From Streptomyces sp. AC558_RSS880 (GTDB lineage: Bacteria; Actinomycetota; Actinomycetes; Streptomycetales; Streptomycetaceae), in the NCBI RefSeq assembly GCF_019049255.1, contig NZ_JAGMUJ010000150.1:62001-126000 (forward strand): 64,000 bases of DNA, in the 5' to 3' direction. A program made the position numbers and the translations under genes. The notes beneath the pieces were generated by a model that had not been told where the DNA came from, did not search any database, and worked only from the letters and a program-made list of their open reading frames with translations. Positions 40,603 through 49,115 of this stretch are shown here, piece by piece. How positions within the stretch are numbered: the stretch's first letter is position 1; each line of letters begins with the position of its first letter.

Positions 40603-41073
40603 ATGGCCCACCGTCTGCGCCCCGTGGAGCACGAGTTCGTCCGTACCGCGCCCGTACGGCTGGTCTTCGGGCGGGAGATCTCCGCCGCGCCCGAGCGGGT
40701 GTTCCGCGCGCTCGCCGAGGACGTGACCGGCTGGACGGAGTGGTTCGGGGCGGTGACGCTGGCCCGCCCCCTCGACGACGGCGCGGGGCGTGAGATCCGG
40801 CTCCGGGGCGGCACCCGGTTCCGCGAGACGGTCCTCGTGGCCCAGGCGTCCGAGGTGTACGCCTATCGCGTCGACGTGACGAACGCGCCGGGCGCCCGTG
40901 CCCTGGCCGAGGAGTGGCGGCTCACCCCGGCCGGCACGGGCACGCGGGTGCGGTGGACGTTCGCGGCCGACGGCACGGCGCCCTTCCGTCTCGTCCTGAG
41001 GGCCGCCCGGCCGGGACTGGGGCGGGCGTTCCGCTCCGCGGTGACCTCACTGGACCGCCGGCTCGGGGCGTAG
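40603..41073 (+). CDS. SRPBCC-family protein (polyketide-cyclase-like)
   Basis: The 156-residue protein has the START/Bet v 1-like SRPBCC fold pattern: FGREISAAPERVFRALAEDV then TGWTEWFGAVTLARPL at the start, and EEWRLTPAGTGTRVRWTFAA in the last strands before the long C-terminal helix. Members bind hydrophobic ligands or act in lipid or polyketide metabolism. ATG 40603 has a perfect AAGGAGG eight bases upstream. It follows the DeoR gene by about 50 bases and may be co-transcribed. Function unknown. Confidence 0.83.
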   Translation: MAHRLRPVEHEFVRTAPVRLVFGREISAAPERVFRALAEDVTGWTEWFGAVTLARPLDDGAGREIRLRGGTRFRETVLVAQASEVYAYRVDVTNAPGARALAEEWRLTPAGTGTRVRWTFAADGTAPFRLVLRAARPGLGRAFRSAVTSLDRRLGA

Positions 41074-41091
41074 CCCGCGGCCCCGGTGCGC

Positions 41092-42216
41092 TCAGTCGGG
41101 CCAGACGCCGGTCCGCAGCAGGGACTCGATCGCCGCCGTGTACGGCGCGATGTCCAGGCCCTGTTCGGCCAGCCAGGCGTCCGAGTAGTACTTGTCCAGG
41201 TACCGGTCCCCCGGATCGCACAGCAGCGTCACCAGGCTCCCCCGCCGGCCCTCCGCCACCATCTCCGCGACGAGTTTCAGCGCGCTCCACAGCCCGGTGC
41301 CGGTGGAGCCGCCCGCCTTGCGGCCGATGACCCGCTCCAGGGCCCGCACGGCGGCGACACTGGCCGCGTCGGGCACCTTCATCATCCGGTCGATCGCGCC
41401 GGGCACGAAGCTCGGCTCCATACGGGGCCGGCCGATGCCCTCGATACGGGAGCCGCGGTCGCAGGCGACGTCCGGATCGCCGGTGGTCCAGCCCTGGAAG
41501 AAACACGAGTTCTCCGGGTCGGCGACACAGATGCGGGTGTCGTACTGCATGTAGTGGACGTAGCGTGCGAGGGTCGCCGAGGTGCCGCCGGTGCCGGCCG
41601 TGGCGACGATCCACGCGGGTTCCGGGAACCGCTCCAGCTCCAGCTGGCGGAAGATCGATTCGGCGATGTTGTTGTTGCCCCGCCAGTCGGTGGCCCGCTC
41701 GGCGTAGGTGAACTGGTCCATGTAGTGGCCGCCGGTCTCCGCCGCGAGGGCGGCGGACGCCTCGTACATCGTGCGGGGGTCGTCCACGAAGTGGCACCGA
41801 CCGCCGTGGAACTCGATCAGGCGGCACTTCTCGGCGCTCGTCGTGCGCGGCATGACGGCGATGAAGGGCACGCCGATCAGCTTCGCGAAGTACGCCTCCG
41901 ACACGGCCGTGGAACCGCTGGACGCCTCGATCACCGGACGGCCCGGACGGATCCAGCCGTTGCAGAGCCCGTAGAGGAAGAGCGAACGGGCCAGCCGGTG
42001 CTTGAGGCTGCCGGTCGGGTGGGTCGACTCGTCCTTCAGGTAGAGGTCGATGCCCCACCGCTCGGGCAGCGGGAAGCGCAGCAGGTGGGTGTCGGCCGAA
42101 CGGTTGGCGTCGGCCTGCACCCTGCGCACGGCCTCTTTCAGCCAGGCCCGGTAGGCGGCGTCGCTGTGGTCGACGTCGAGGGTGGCGCCGGTCGAGGTCT
42201 GTCGGGGAGTGCTCAC
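41092..42216 (-). CDS. PLP-dependent L-cysteine desulfhydrase (Cds1-like)
   Basis: The 374-residue fold-type II PLP enzyme resembles cysteine synthases. Lys72 in STHPTGSLKHRLA is the expected PLP lysine, VIEASSGSTAVSEAY is the substrate/phosphate loop, and ATAGTGGTSATLARYVHYM the glycine-rich phosphate-binding loop. The text (CFFQGWTTGDPDVACDRGSR, GIGRPRMEPSFVPGAIDRMM) matches the Rv3684/Cds1 group, which degrades cysteine to pyruvate, ammonia and hydrogen sulfide, rather than biosynthetic CysK. Confidence 0.85.
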   Translation of the reverse strand: MSTPRQTSTGATLDVDHSDAAYRAWLKEAVRRVQADANRSADTHLLRFPLPERWGIDLYLKDESTHPTGSLKHRLARSLFLYGLCNGWIRPGRPVIEASSGSTAVSEAYFAKLIGVPFIAVMPRTTSAEKCRLIEFHGGRCHFVDDPRTMYEASAALAAETGGHYMDQFTYAERATDWRGNNNIAESIFRQLELERFPEPAWIVATAGTGGTSATLARYVHYMQYDTRICVADPENSCFFQGWTTGDPDVACDRGSRIEGIGRPRMEPSFVPGAIDRMMKVPDAASVAAVRALERVIGRKAGGSTGTGLWSALKLVAEMVAEGRRGSLVTLLCDPGDRYLDKYYSDAWLAEQGLDIAPYTAAIESLLRTGVWPD

Positions 42217-42548
42217 GGCAGGGCTCCTTACGCTGAGCGCCGACGGCGTCTCGCGCGGCCGGTACCCCGATCATAAGCACCCTCCACACCACCTCTCACC
42301 TGCATAAACACACCTTTGAGCCACTCAAAGGCACCCCTGGGGAGCGCAGGAGGCGGCAAGGGGGCGCATTGGCGCGAGTGCACCCCGGGCCCCGGGGAAC
42401 GGTGGCGCGCGCACTGGTGCTCGGCGGCGGGTGCGGGCAGACTGCACCGGCGTGAGCAGAGCCCCGTACGGGGGCACACTGGAGCTGGGCAGGAGCCGGC
42501 CCGTGGAGCACGGTCCGGCACACCGACGCGCACAAGGGGGCGGGTGGC
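42217..42548. other. Intergenic stretch with an 8-bp palindrome
   Basis: It separates the Cds1-like gene from a divergent small protein and must hold both promoters. The only clear structure is the inverted repeat at 42313-42331. The remainder is G+C-rich with no convincing frame. Confidence 0.45.
42313..42331. promoter_or_regulatory. Inverted repeat CCTTTGAG-CCA-CTCAAAGG
   Basis: A perfect 8+8 palindrome with a 3-base centre lies about 100 bases upstream of the Cds1-like start and about 220 before the small protein on the other strand. The A/T-rich core in G+C-rich surroundings suggests an operator; the regulator is unknown. Confidence 0.55.
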
Positions 42549-42872
42549 ATGGCGGAGCCGGAGTTCACGGCCACGGGCGTGCGGATCGGCAAGTGGCTGC
42601 GTTCGCTCACCCGGGCCGGCCAGGTCCGGATCAGCGAGGGCCGCCTGGAGCTGCTCACCAGCTACGGCAGCGAGATCGACAGCGCGCCGGTGCAGGCGGT
42701 ACGGGCCTCCAGGCCCTGGTTCGCCCCCGAGGACCGGGCGCTCGCGGACCTCAACGGCAAGCGGTACCTGCTCACCCTGGGCGACCACGACCCCGCGCCG
42801 GGCGAACCCGGTCCGCCCGCCGCCCGCCGTTTCATCGAGGCCGTGCGCCGGGCGTCGGGGCGCGGCACCTGA
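42549..42872 (+). CDS. Conserved-looking small hypothetical protein
   Basis: The 107-residue soluble protein has no recognised domain. It begins MAEPEFTATGVRIGKWLRSL and ends in a helix (ARRFIEAVRRAS). The middle segment, TRAGQVRISEGRLELLTSYG followed by EIDSAPVQAV, looks like beta strands. Codon use is typical Streptomyces and GGGGGCGGGTGG precedes the ATG. The next gene, a HATPase-type regulator, lies 183 bases downstream on the same strand; a functional link is possible but not shown. Confidence 0.7.
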   Translation: MAEPEFTATGVRIGKWLRSLTRAGQVRISEGRLELLTSYGSEIDSAPVQAVRASRPWFAPEDRALADLNGKRYLLTLGDHDPAPGEPGPPAARRFIEAVRRASGRGT

Positions 42873-43055
42873 GATGCACGTGACTTGCGTCACTTCACCT
42901 CTTGCGTCACGCTGGTCTCACGTCACTCTGGGTTTACCGGCGATAACGCTGCGAACCAGCCCGCCGGCCACGACAGCAGGCGGCAGTGTCACGCAGGCGC
43001 CCTGCTGGATCCGTCTTCCGTGTTCTTCCGGACCTCACGTCGGGGAGTCGCAGCC

Positions 43056-43601
43056 GTGATCACTCACCCAAGCAGGCACTGCGCGGTGGAGCTCCAAGCC
43101 CTGCCGTCGCGGATCGGCCAGGTCCGCAGAATCGTATCTGCGCAGTTGCGCTACTGGCATATGGACTCGTTGATAGACCGGGCATCGCTCGGTGTGACGG
43201 AGCTGTTGTCCAACGTCCACCGGCACGCCCAGCCCGACAAGACGTGCACCGTCGAGATCGAGCTGCTGCTCGACCGGCTCAAGGTGTCGGTGCGCGACCA
43301 CGACCCGCGGTTGCCGGTCCTGGCGGACGCGAGCCCGCTCGCCACGTGCGGGCGCGGGCTGGCGATGGTCGCCGCGATGAGCGAGAGCTGGGGCGCGGTG
43401 CCGGACGGCGAGTCCGGCAAGGTCGTGTGGTTCACCCTGCCGACACCGGCCGCGACCACCGCGCCCGCCTGGGACCGGCGTCCGCGGATCACGGCCGACG
43501 AGCCCGCCGGCCACCGCTTCGCGGAGGTCGCCCTCGTGGAACACACCACCGGGGACCACCACGCCGAACGGGCCCCCGCCCGCTCCACCGTCCCCGGCTG
43601 A
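43056..43601 (+). CDS. HATPase-type anti-sigma/regulatory ATP-binding protein
   Basis: The 181-residue protein has the RsbW/SpoIIAB-type histidine-kinase-like ATPase domain. The N box region is ASLGVTELLSNVHRHAQPDK, the G1 box VRDHDPRLPVL and the G2-like segment ATCGRGLAMVAAMSESWGAV. Streptomyces has dozens of these, often controlling sigma factors or development. GTG 43056 is preferred because GGGGAG lies eight bases before and the text then starts at the domain. The N-box residue pattern (E-L-x-x-N) is intact, so ATP binding is expected. Partner unknown. Confidence 0.85.
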   Translation: MITHPSRHCAVELQALPSRIGQVRRIVSAQLRYWHMDSLIDRASLGVTELLSNVHRHAQPDKTCTVEIELLLDRLKVSVRDHDPRLPVLADASPLATCGRGLAMVAAMSESWGAVPDGESGKVVWFTLPTPAATTAPAWDRRPRITADEPAGHRFAEVALVEHTTGDHHAERAPARSTVPG

Positions 43602-43783
43602 CACGGGTCCCCGGCAACGGGCGCGCCGCTGCCGACCGGGTGCTTCGACAGTTACAACGACCGGTCCCTGACGGTTCGTTCCCGCTACGGGTGTGACATT
43701 TCGTCCAGCCCGTCGGCCTGTCGAGGCACCCCGCGCCCCCCCTACCCTCCGGAGCCTGACGAACCGACGGGTGAAGGAGCACG

Positions 43784-44686
43784 GTGAGCGCAGCGGCGGC
43801 AGCGGGGACCTGGAGACTCGGGGACCTGGAGGTGAACCGCATCGGCTACGGCGCGATGCGGCTGACCGGCAACGGCATGATGGGCAACTCCGACGGCAGG
43901 CCGATCGACCGCGGCGCCGCCGTCCGGATACTGCACAGCGCGTTCGAGCAGGGCGTCAACCACATCGACACGGCCGCCTTCTACTTCTCACCGCTGCGCT
44001 CCGCGAACGAGCTCATCAACCGGGCCCTCGCATCCTGGCGCGACGACGTGGTCGTGGTGACCAAGGTCGGCCCGGGGCGCGACCCTTCCGGCCAGTGGCT
44101 CGCCATGGCCCGTCCCGACCGGCTTCGCGGTCAGGTCGAGGAGAACCTGCGCCAGCTCGGCCGGGACCACCTCGACGTGGTCAACCTGCGCGTCAACGGC
44201 CCCGGGACCTCGGTCGCCGAGCACTTCGGCGCCCTCGCCGAGCTGCGCGAGGCGGGCCTGGTCCGGCACCTCGGGCTCTCCAACGTCCGGCCGGAACACC
44301 TGGCCGAGGCCCGGGCGATCGCCCCGGTGACCTGCGTCCAGAACGCGTACGGGCTCGACTCGCGCCGTTCCGACGAGAGCGGGCTGGTGGACCTCTGCCG
44401 GGAGCGTGGCATCGCCTTCGTCCCCTACTTCGCCCTCTCCGGCCTCCGGCGTGAGGCGGCCGCGGCGCCGGAGCGGGACGCGCGCGTCCACACGGTCGCC
44501 CGTGCCCACGGCGCCACGCCCGCGCAGATCCGTCTCGCCTGGACCCTGCACCGGGGACCACACGTACTGGCCATCCCCGGCACCACGAACCCGGCGCACC
44601 TCGCCGAGAACATCGCCGCCGGCGCCCTGCGGCTGACCGAGGAGGAGCTGGCCCTGCTCGACGAGCCGGGCGCGGCCGGGGCGTGA
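43784..44686 (+). CDS. Aldo/keto reductase
   Basis: The 300-residue (alpha/beta)8-barrel NADP-dependent oxidoreductase has NHIDTAAFYFSPLRSANELI with the catalytic Asp and Tyr, and VVVVTKVGPGRDPSGQW with the Lys. The C-terminal cofactor segment is LAIPGTTNPAHLAENIAAGA. The loop after the lysine and HLDVVNLRVNG suggest the AKR11/YajO-like part of the family. It should reduce aldehydes or ketones; substrate not known. GTG 43784 has AAGGAG just upstream and gives the standard length. Confidence 0.9.
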   Translation: MSAAAAAGTWRLGDLEVNRIGYGAMRLTGNGMMGNSDGRPIDRGAAVRILHSAFEQGVNHIDTAAFYFSPLRSANELINRALASWRDDVVVVTKVGPGRDPSGQWLAMARPDRLRGQVEENLRQLGRDHLDVVNLRVNGPGTSVAEHFGALAELREAGLVRHLGLSNVRPEHLAEARAIAPVTCVQNAYGLDSRRSDESGLVDLCRERGIAFVPYFALSGLRREAAAAPERDARVHTVARAHGATPAQIRLAWTLHRGPHVLAIPGTTNPAHLAENIAAGALRLTEEELALLDEPGAAGA

Positions 44687-44733
44687 GCCGCGTCCGCGCC
44701 CGGGGCGGAGCGGGGGCGAGGCGTCTCAGAGTG

Positions 44734-45021
44734 TCATCGTGCGCCGTCCTTGCCGTGCCGGCCGAACTGCTCGTCCAGGACGGACAGCCGCCGCCAGTAC
44801 TCGTCCTCGTCGATCTCGCCGGAGGCGAAGCGGTGGCCGAGCACCGCGATGGGCGAGTCGTCCTCCGCCGTGGGCCGTCCGGGGCCGGGGCCACGGCGTC
44901 CACGCCACACCGTGCGGCGCAGCAGTGCGATGCCGCCGCCGATGACCAGGGCCCAGATCAGGGGGAAGAGCAGGATCCACGGGCCGGGCCCGCCGTCGCC
45001 GAAGTGCGCCAGGGTCTGCAT
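44734..45021 (-). CDS. SHOCT-domain small membrane protein
   Basis: The 95-residue protein has one membrane helix at about 14-33 (PWILLFPLIWALVIGGGIAL), a basic arginine-rich segment, and a C-terminal SHOCT motif (IAVLGHRFASGEIDEDEYWR followed by RLSVLDEQ). SHOCT tails occur in many small Streptomyces membrane proteins and may mediate oligomerisation. It converges with the aldo/keto reductase gene and has no clear operon partner. Confidence 0.88.
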   Translation of the reverse strand: MQTLAHFGDGGPGPWILLFPLIWALVIGGGIALLRRTVWRGRRGPGPGRPTAEDDSPIAVLGHRFASGEIDEDEYWRRLSVLDEQFGRHGKDGAR

Positions 45022-45200
45022 GATCGTTCAACTCCTCGGATGCGCTGTCTCGTCGCTCCTTGTGCGACCTCTCCGAGCGTCCTCCCGCGAGGGGGGTCGG
45101 GGCGTCGTACGGCCGACGGCACTACGCCTACCCCGCGGGGAGTACGCGGACGGCCGAGGAGCACTCGACTTCTGTAACTACTGGTATGTACAGTGCGGGC

Positions 45201-45764
45201 ATGAGCACCTCGGAACGACTGATCGAGTCCACCCGGGAGCTGCTGTGGGAGCGCGGCTACGTGGGCACGAGCCCGAAGGCGATCCTGGAGCGGTCGGGCG
45301 CGGGCCAGGGCAGCATGTACCACCACTTCAAGGGGAAGCCGGACCTCGCGCTGGCCGCGATCCGGCGGACCGCCGAGGAGACGCGGGCCGCCGCCGAGGC
45401 GGTCCTCGGCGGGCCGGGAACGCCGTACGAGCGGATCGAGGCGTATCTGCTGCGCGAGCGCGATGTCCTGCGGGGCTGTCCGGTCGGGCGGCTCACCATG
45501 GACCCGGACGTCATCGCCGACGACGCGCTGCGCGCCCCGGTGGACGAGACCCTGGACTGGCTGCGCGCGCGGCTCACCGGGATCGTCGGAGAGGGTAAGG
45601 AGCGGGGCGAGTTCGCGCCGGTGCTCGACAGCGCGGAGATCGCGGCGGCCGTCGTCGCGACCGTCCAGGGGGGCTATGTACTGGCCCGCGCCTCCGGCTC
45701 CCCCGCCGCCTTCGACGCGGGAGTGCGCGGTCTGCTCGCGCTGCTCGCGCCGCGCGAGCGATAG
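45201..45764 (+). CDS. TetR-family regulator (DUF4865-linked)
   Basis: The 187-residue protein has the TetR DNA-binding domain (LLWERGYVGTSPKAILERSG and AGQGSMYHHFKGKPDLALAA, about 14-53). A C-terminal domain with DVLRGCPVGRLTMDPDVIAD is typical of the LmrA/YxaF-like TetR_C group, where the cysteine-glycine turn is conserved. ATG 45201 is the likely start; ATG 45186 is an in-frame alternative five codons earlier. It directly precedes the DUF4865 gene with 30 bases between, so the pair is one operon, probably autoregulated. Confidence 0.9.
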   Translation: MSTSERLIESTRELLWERGYVGTSPKAILERSGAGQGSMYHHFKGKPDLALAAIRRTAEETRAAAEAVLGGPGTPYERIEAYLLRERDVLRGCPVGRLTMDPDVIADDALRAPVDETLDWLRARLTGIVGEGKERGEFAPVLDSAEIAAAVVATVQGGYVLARASGSPAAFDAGVRGLLALLAPRER

Positions 45765-45794
45765 TCCCGTCAACTTCCCTCGAGGAGACCTCCG

Positions 45795-46379
45795 TTGCAC
45801 GCCCTGCAGTACGAACTCACCCTGCCCGCCGACTACGGCATGGGGATCGTCCGGGACCGGGTGGCCCGGCGCGGGCATCTGCTCGACGCGTGGCCGGGCC
45901 TCGGCGTCAAGGCGTACCTGGTGCGCGAGCGCGGGGTGCACGGCTCGCCGGTCAACCAGTACGCGCCGTTCTATCTCTGGAACACCGTGGAGGGCATGAA
46001 CGCCTTCCTCTGGGGCGGCGGCTTCCAGGGCATCGCCGACGACTTCGGGCGGCCCCCGGTGCGGCAGTGGACCGGCCTGGCGTACGAGGAGGGGGTGGCC
46101 TCGGGAGCACCCGCGGTCGTCGCCGTACGGCACCGGCGTCCCGTGCCGGACGGGGTGCGGGTGGGTGAGACGGCCGAGGAGGCGGTGCGGGAGTGCGGGC
46201 GGCTGGCCGGCCGGGACGGCGCGGTGCTCGCGGCGGCCGCCGTGGACACCGCCCGCTGGGAGTTGGTGCGCTTCTCGCTCTGGGCACATGACGCGCCCGA
46301 GGCGGACGGCGAGGTCTTCCAGGTGCTGCGTCTGTCGGCGCCGGAGCGGGACGCGCTGTCCCGGGGACGGCAGTGGTGA
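45795..46379 (+). CDS. DUF4865 family protein
   Basis: The 194-residue protein matches DUF4865 throughout: HALQYELTLPADYGMGIVRD at the N-terminus, KAYLVRERGVHGSPVNQYAP, FYLWNTVEGMNAFLWGGGFQ, and a C-terminal WELVRFSLWAHDAPEADGE. The start is TTG 45795, because the GAGGAG ribosome site at about 45781-45786 is correctly spaced for it and the conserved text begins at residue 2. The fold suggests a ferredoxin-like monooxygenase/antibiotic biosynthesis type, but no function is established. Confidence 0.82.
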   Translation: MHALQYELTLPADYGMGIVRDRVARRGHLLDAWPGLGVKAYLVRERGVHGSPVNQYAPFYLWNTVEGMNAFLWGGGFQGIADDFGRPPVRQWTGLAYEEGVASGAPAVVAVRHRRPVPDGVRVGETAEEAVRECGRLAGRDGAVLAAAAVDTARWELVRFSLWAHDAPEADGEVFQVLRLSAPERDALSRGRQW

Positions 46380-46408
46380 GCACGGTCCGCGCCGCCCTCA
46401 CCGGGAAT

Positions 46409-46453
46409 CCCGGCCGGGCCTTCGCCGTCGACCGGCGTTGACGCCCGGCCGGG
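46409..46453. terminator. Hairpin between convergent DUF4865 and PPOX genes
   Basis: CCCGGCCGGGC (46409-46419) pairs perfectly with GCCCGGCCGGG (46443-46453). The loop contains a smaller inner hairpin (CGCCG/CGGCG). It lies between two convergent stop codons and should terminate both transcripts. Confidence 0.75.
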
Positions 46454-46462
46454 CGCCGGAGG

Positions 46463-46885
46463 TCAGCCGCCCGCCTGGTCGCTGTCCTTCATCGCGCCCC
46501 AGCCGTGCCAGCGCTCGACCTCGAGCCAGGCGCTGACCCGCGCCCGCTTCCGGTCCGGGTACGGGTTGCCGGTGTAGTGCCGGGAGAGGCGGTCGATGTC
46601 GGCCAGGTCCTCGTCGTCGTACAGGTCGGTCACCCGGCCGATCAGGGTGACGTGGGTGTACCAGCCGTCGCCGTCCAGGACGGTGAGGGTGACGCGGGGG
46701 TCGCGGCGGACGTGCTTCAGGCGGACCCGGCCCTCGTCGAAGTTGACCAGCGCGCGGCCGTCCTCCCACAGGTACCAGGTGGGGGTGGACACGGGCGCGC
46801 CGTCGGAGCGCAGCGTGGCCATGACACAGGGGTTGGGCTTGCGCAGCAGTTCCTGCGCTTCGGGGGGAAGCGGGGGCTTGGACAC
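46463..46885 (-). CDS. PPOX-class F420-dependent oxidoreductase
   Basis: The 140-residue split-barrel flavin/deazaflavin protein has the pyridoxamine-phosphate-oxidase-like fold: NPCVMATLRSDGAPVSTPTW for the first strands, RVRLKHVRRDPRVTLTVLDG, and YTHVTLIGRVTDLYDDEDL. Short actinobacterial proteins with this text usually use F420H2 to reduce quinones, biliverdin or similar compounds. The ending WLEVERWHGWG is typical of the F420 group. Cofactor choice is by family resemblance only. Confidence 0.85.
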   Translation of the reverse strand: MSKPPLPPEAQELLRKPNPCVMATLRSDGAPVSTPTWYLWEDGRALVNFDEGRVRLKHVRRDPRVTLTVLDGDGWYTHVTLIGRVTDLYDDEDLADIDRLSRHYTGNPYPDRKRARVSAWLEVERWHGWGAMKDSDQAGG

Positions 46886-46917
46886 TACGGACTCCTTCGT
46901 GCTCGCGGCTCGGCCGA

Positions 46918-47808
46918 TCAGGTGGTGGGGTCGTCGTCGAAGCTGGCGTAGTAGGCGGCGGCCATGTCCTCGTCGCCGTGGCCCCGGGCGTCGGCCCGCT
47001 CGAACCGTTCGGCGCTCGCGGCGGCCACGTCCAGGCGGACGCCGTGCTGCTCACCGGCCCGCACGATCAGTCTGGCGTCCTTCGCCGCGGTCGTCACGGC
47101 GAACTGGGCCGGGGTCAGCCGCCCCTCGAGGATCATCCCGGCCTTGGCGCGCAGATAGCCCATGTCGAGCGGGCCGCCGGCGATGAGGTCGAAGAAGCCG
47201 TCCGGTGCGACGTCGAGGGCTTCGGCCAGGGCGAGGGCCTCACCGGCGGCGGTGGTCGCGGCGAGCACCCAGCTGTTGGCGACCAGCTTCAGGCGGGTCG
47301 CGCCGGCCGTGGCGCCGTCCTCCCCGGTCCACACGGTGCGGGCACCCACCGCGTCGAACACCGGGGTCACCCTGTCGCGGCCCTCGGCGGGGCCGGCGGC
47401 GAGCACGGTCAGCTGTCCGGCCTCGGCCGGCTGGCGGGTGCCGAGGACCGGGGCGTCGTAGAAGAGCAGGTCGTGCTCGCGGGCGAAACCGGCCAGTTCG
47501 GCGACGCCCTCGATGCCCGCGGTGGTGGACTGCGCCCAGACGGTTCCGCCGCGCAGGGCGGGGGCGGCCCTGCGCATCGTCTCCAGGGTGGCCGGGCCGT
47601 CGTACAGCATGGTCAGCACGACGTCGGCGGACTCGACCGCCTCGGCGGGGGTGCCGGCGATGTGCGCGCCGTCGGCGGCGAGCGGTTCGGCCTTCGCGCG
47701 GGTGCGGTTCCAGGCCCGTACGGCGTGCCCGGCGCGCAGGAGGTTGCGGGCCATCGCCGCGCCCATGATGCCGGTACCCAGGACGCTGACGGTGAGCTTC
47801 TCGGTCAT
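46918..47808 (-). CDS. NAD(P)-dependent beta-hydroxyacid dehydrogenase-family protein
   Basis: The 296-residue protein has an N-terminal Rossmann domain with VLGTGIMGAAMARNLLRAGH, then DAPVLGTRQPAEAGQLTVLA, the substrate-binding motif. The catalytic lysine lies in GATRLKLVANSWVLAATTAA (equivalent to G-x-x-x-K-x-x-N-N), with the second asparagine changed to serine. Members include 3-hydroxyisobutyrate dehydrogenases and imine reductases. It may form a lower-strand unit with the PPOX gene 32 bases away and the ROK gene upstream. Confidence 0.88.
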   Translation of the reverse strand: MTEKLTVSVLGTGIMGAAMARNLLRAGHAVRAWNRTRAKAEPLAADGAHIAGTPAEAVESADVVLTMLYDGPATLETMRRAAPALRGGTVWAQSTTAGIEGVAELAGFAREHDLLFYDAPVLGTRQPAEAGQLTVLAAGPAEGRDRVTPVFDAVGARTVWTGEDGATAGATRLKLVANSWVLAATTAAGEALALAEALDVAPDGFFDLIAGGPLDMGYLRAKAGMILEGRLTPAQFAVTTAAKDARLIVRAGEQHGVRLDVAAASAERFERADARGHGDEDMAAAYYASFDDDPTT

Positions 47809-47836
47809 GAGGTCGCTTTCTGTCTGTCGGGCTGCC

Positions 47837-49078
47837 TTATCGCACCAGTGCCCCGAGAGGATCGTCCAGCACCGGCTGCCAGGCCAGTTCCGCCGCGCCG
47901 ACCAGGCTGTTGTGGTCCAGGGTGCAGGGAAGGATGGGGACGCCGCCGCTGCGGCCCCACAGGCTGCGGTCGGCGACGACGGCGCGCAGCCGGTCCGGGT
48001 CGGCCTCCAGCAGGGTGCGGTGCAGGCCGCCGAGGATGATCCGGTCCGGGTTGAGGATGTTCACCAGTCCGGCGAGGCCCAGGCCGAGCCGGTCGATGAG
48101 GGACTCGGTGGCGGTGCGCACGTCCGGGTCGTCGTACTGGCCGCGGATCAGGTCCTCGGCCTGCTTCAGCAGGGAGAACTCGGGGCCCGGCGCGCGGCCC
48201 GCCGCGGTGAGCAGCGCCAGCGGGTCCGCCTCGACGTCGAGACAGCCGCGGCTGCCGCAGTGGCAGGGGCGGCCGTCGGGGTTGACGGCGAGGTGGCCGA
48301 CCTCCAGGGCGAGGCCCGAACTGCCCGAGTGCAGGCGGCCGTCGAGCACCAGCGCGCCGCCCACGCCGCGGTGGCCGGTGGCCACGCACAGCAGGTCGCG
48401 GGAGCCGCGCCCGGCGCCGTGCCGGTGTTCGGCGAGGGCGGCGAGGTTGACGTCGTTGGCCGCGAAGGCGGGCCCCTCCAGACCGGCCGCGCGCACCTGC
48501 TCGGCGAAGATCTCCCGCACCGGTGCGCCCGCGGGCCAGGCCAGGTGCAGGGGGTTGAGGGCGAGCCCTTCCGGTTCGGCCACCGCCGACGGCACGGCGA
48601 GCCCGGCGCCCACGCACCGCCGTCCGGTCTCCCGCAGCAGCTCGGCGCCGGCCGCGACGACGGAGCCGAGCACCTTCGCGGGGTCGGCGTCGACGACCTC
48701 GCAGCCGGGTGCCGTGGCGACGATACGGCCGCCCAGCCCGACCAGGGCCGCCCGGAAACCGTCGGAGTGCACCTGCGCGGCGAGCGCCACGGGCCCGTCC
48801 TCGGCGACCGAGAGCCGGTGCGAGGGGCGCCCTTGGGAACCGGCCGCCGCGCCGGGCCGGGCGTCCACCCGGATCAGCCCGAGCGCCTCCAGTTCGGCGG
48901 CGACCGCGCCGGCCGTCGCGCGGGTCACGCCCAGCTCGGCGGTGAGCACCGCGCGGGTCGGCGCGCGTCCGGTGTGCACGAGCTCCAGCGCGGGTCCGAG
49001 CGCGCCGCGCCCCCGGTCCAGCCGCGTCCTCGAGGTGGTCCCTTCCCCCGCCGGCCGGGGGTCCGCCTTCCCGCTCAT
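47837..49078 (-). CDS. ROK-family transcriptional regulator
   Basis: The 413-residue protein has an N-terminal winged helix-turn-helix (GRAPTRAVLTAELGVTRATAG, about 36-56) and a C-terminal ROK sugar-kinase-like fold. The ROK part shows GLAVPSAVAEPEGLALNPLH, a glycine loop GHRGVGGALVLDGRLHSGSS, and the zinc-binding motif GHLAVNPDGRPCHCGSRGCL with its conserved cysteines. This is an XylR/NagC-type regulator responding to a sugar. The adjacent oxidoreductase 28 bases downstream is a possible target. Confidence 0.9.
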   Translation of the reverse strand: MSGKADPRPAGEGTTSRTRLDRGRGALGPALELVHTGRAPTRAVLTAELGVTRATAGAVAAELEALGLIRVDARPGAAAGSQGRPSHRLSVAEDGPVALAAQVHSDGFRAALVGLGGRIVATAPGCEVVDADPAKVLGSVVAAGAELLRETGRRCVGAGLAVPSAVAEPEGLALNPLHLAWPAGAPVREIFAEQVRAAGLEGPAFAANDVNLAALAEHRHGAGRGSRDLLCVATGHRGVGGALVLDGRLHSGSSGLALEVGHLAVNPDGRPCHCGSRGCLDVEADPLALLTAAGRAPGPEFSLLKQAEDLIRGQYDDPDVRTATESLIDRLGLGLAGLVNILNPDRIILGGLHRTLLEADPDRLRAVVADRSLWGRSGGVPILPCTLDHNSLVGAAELAWQPVLDDPLGALVR

Positions 49079-49115
49079 GAACGCGAGTCTCCCATGATCC
49101 GCAAACCGGCGCGGA

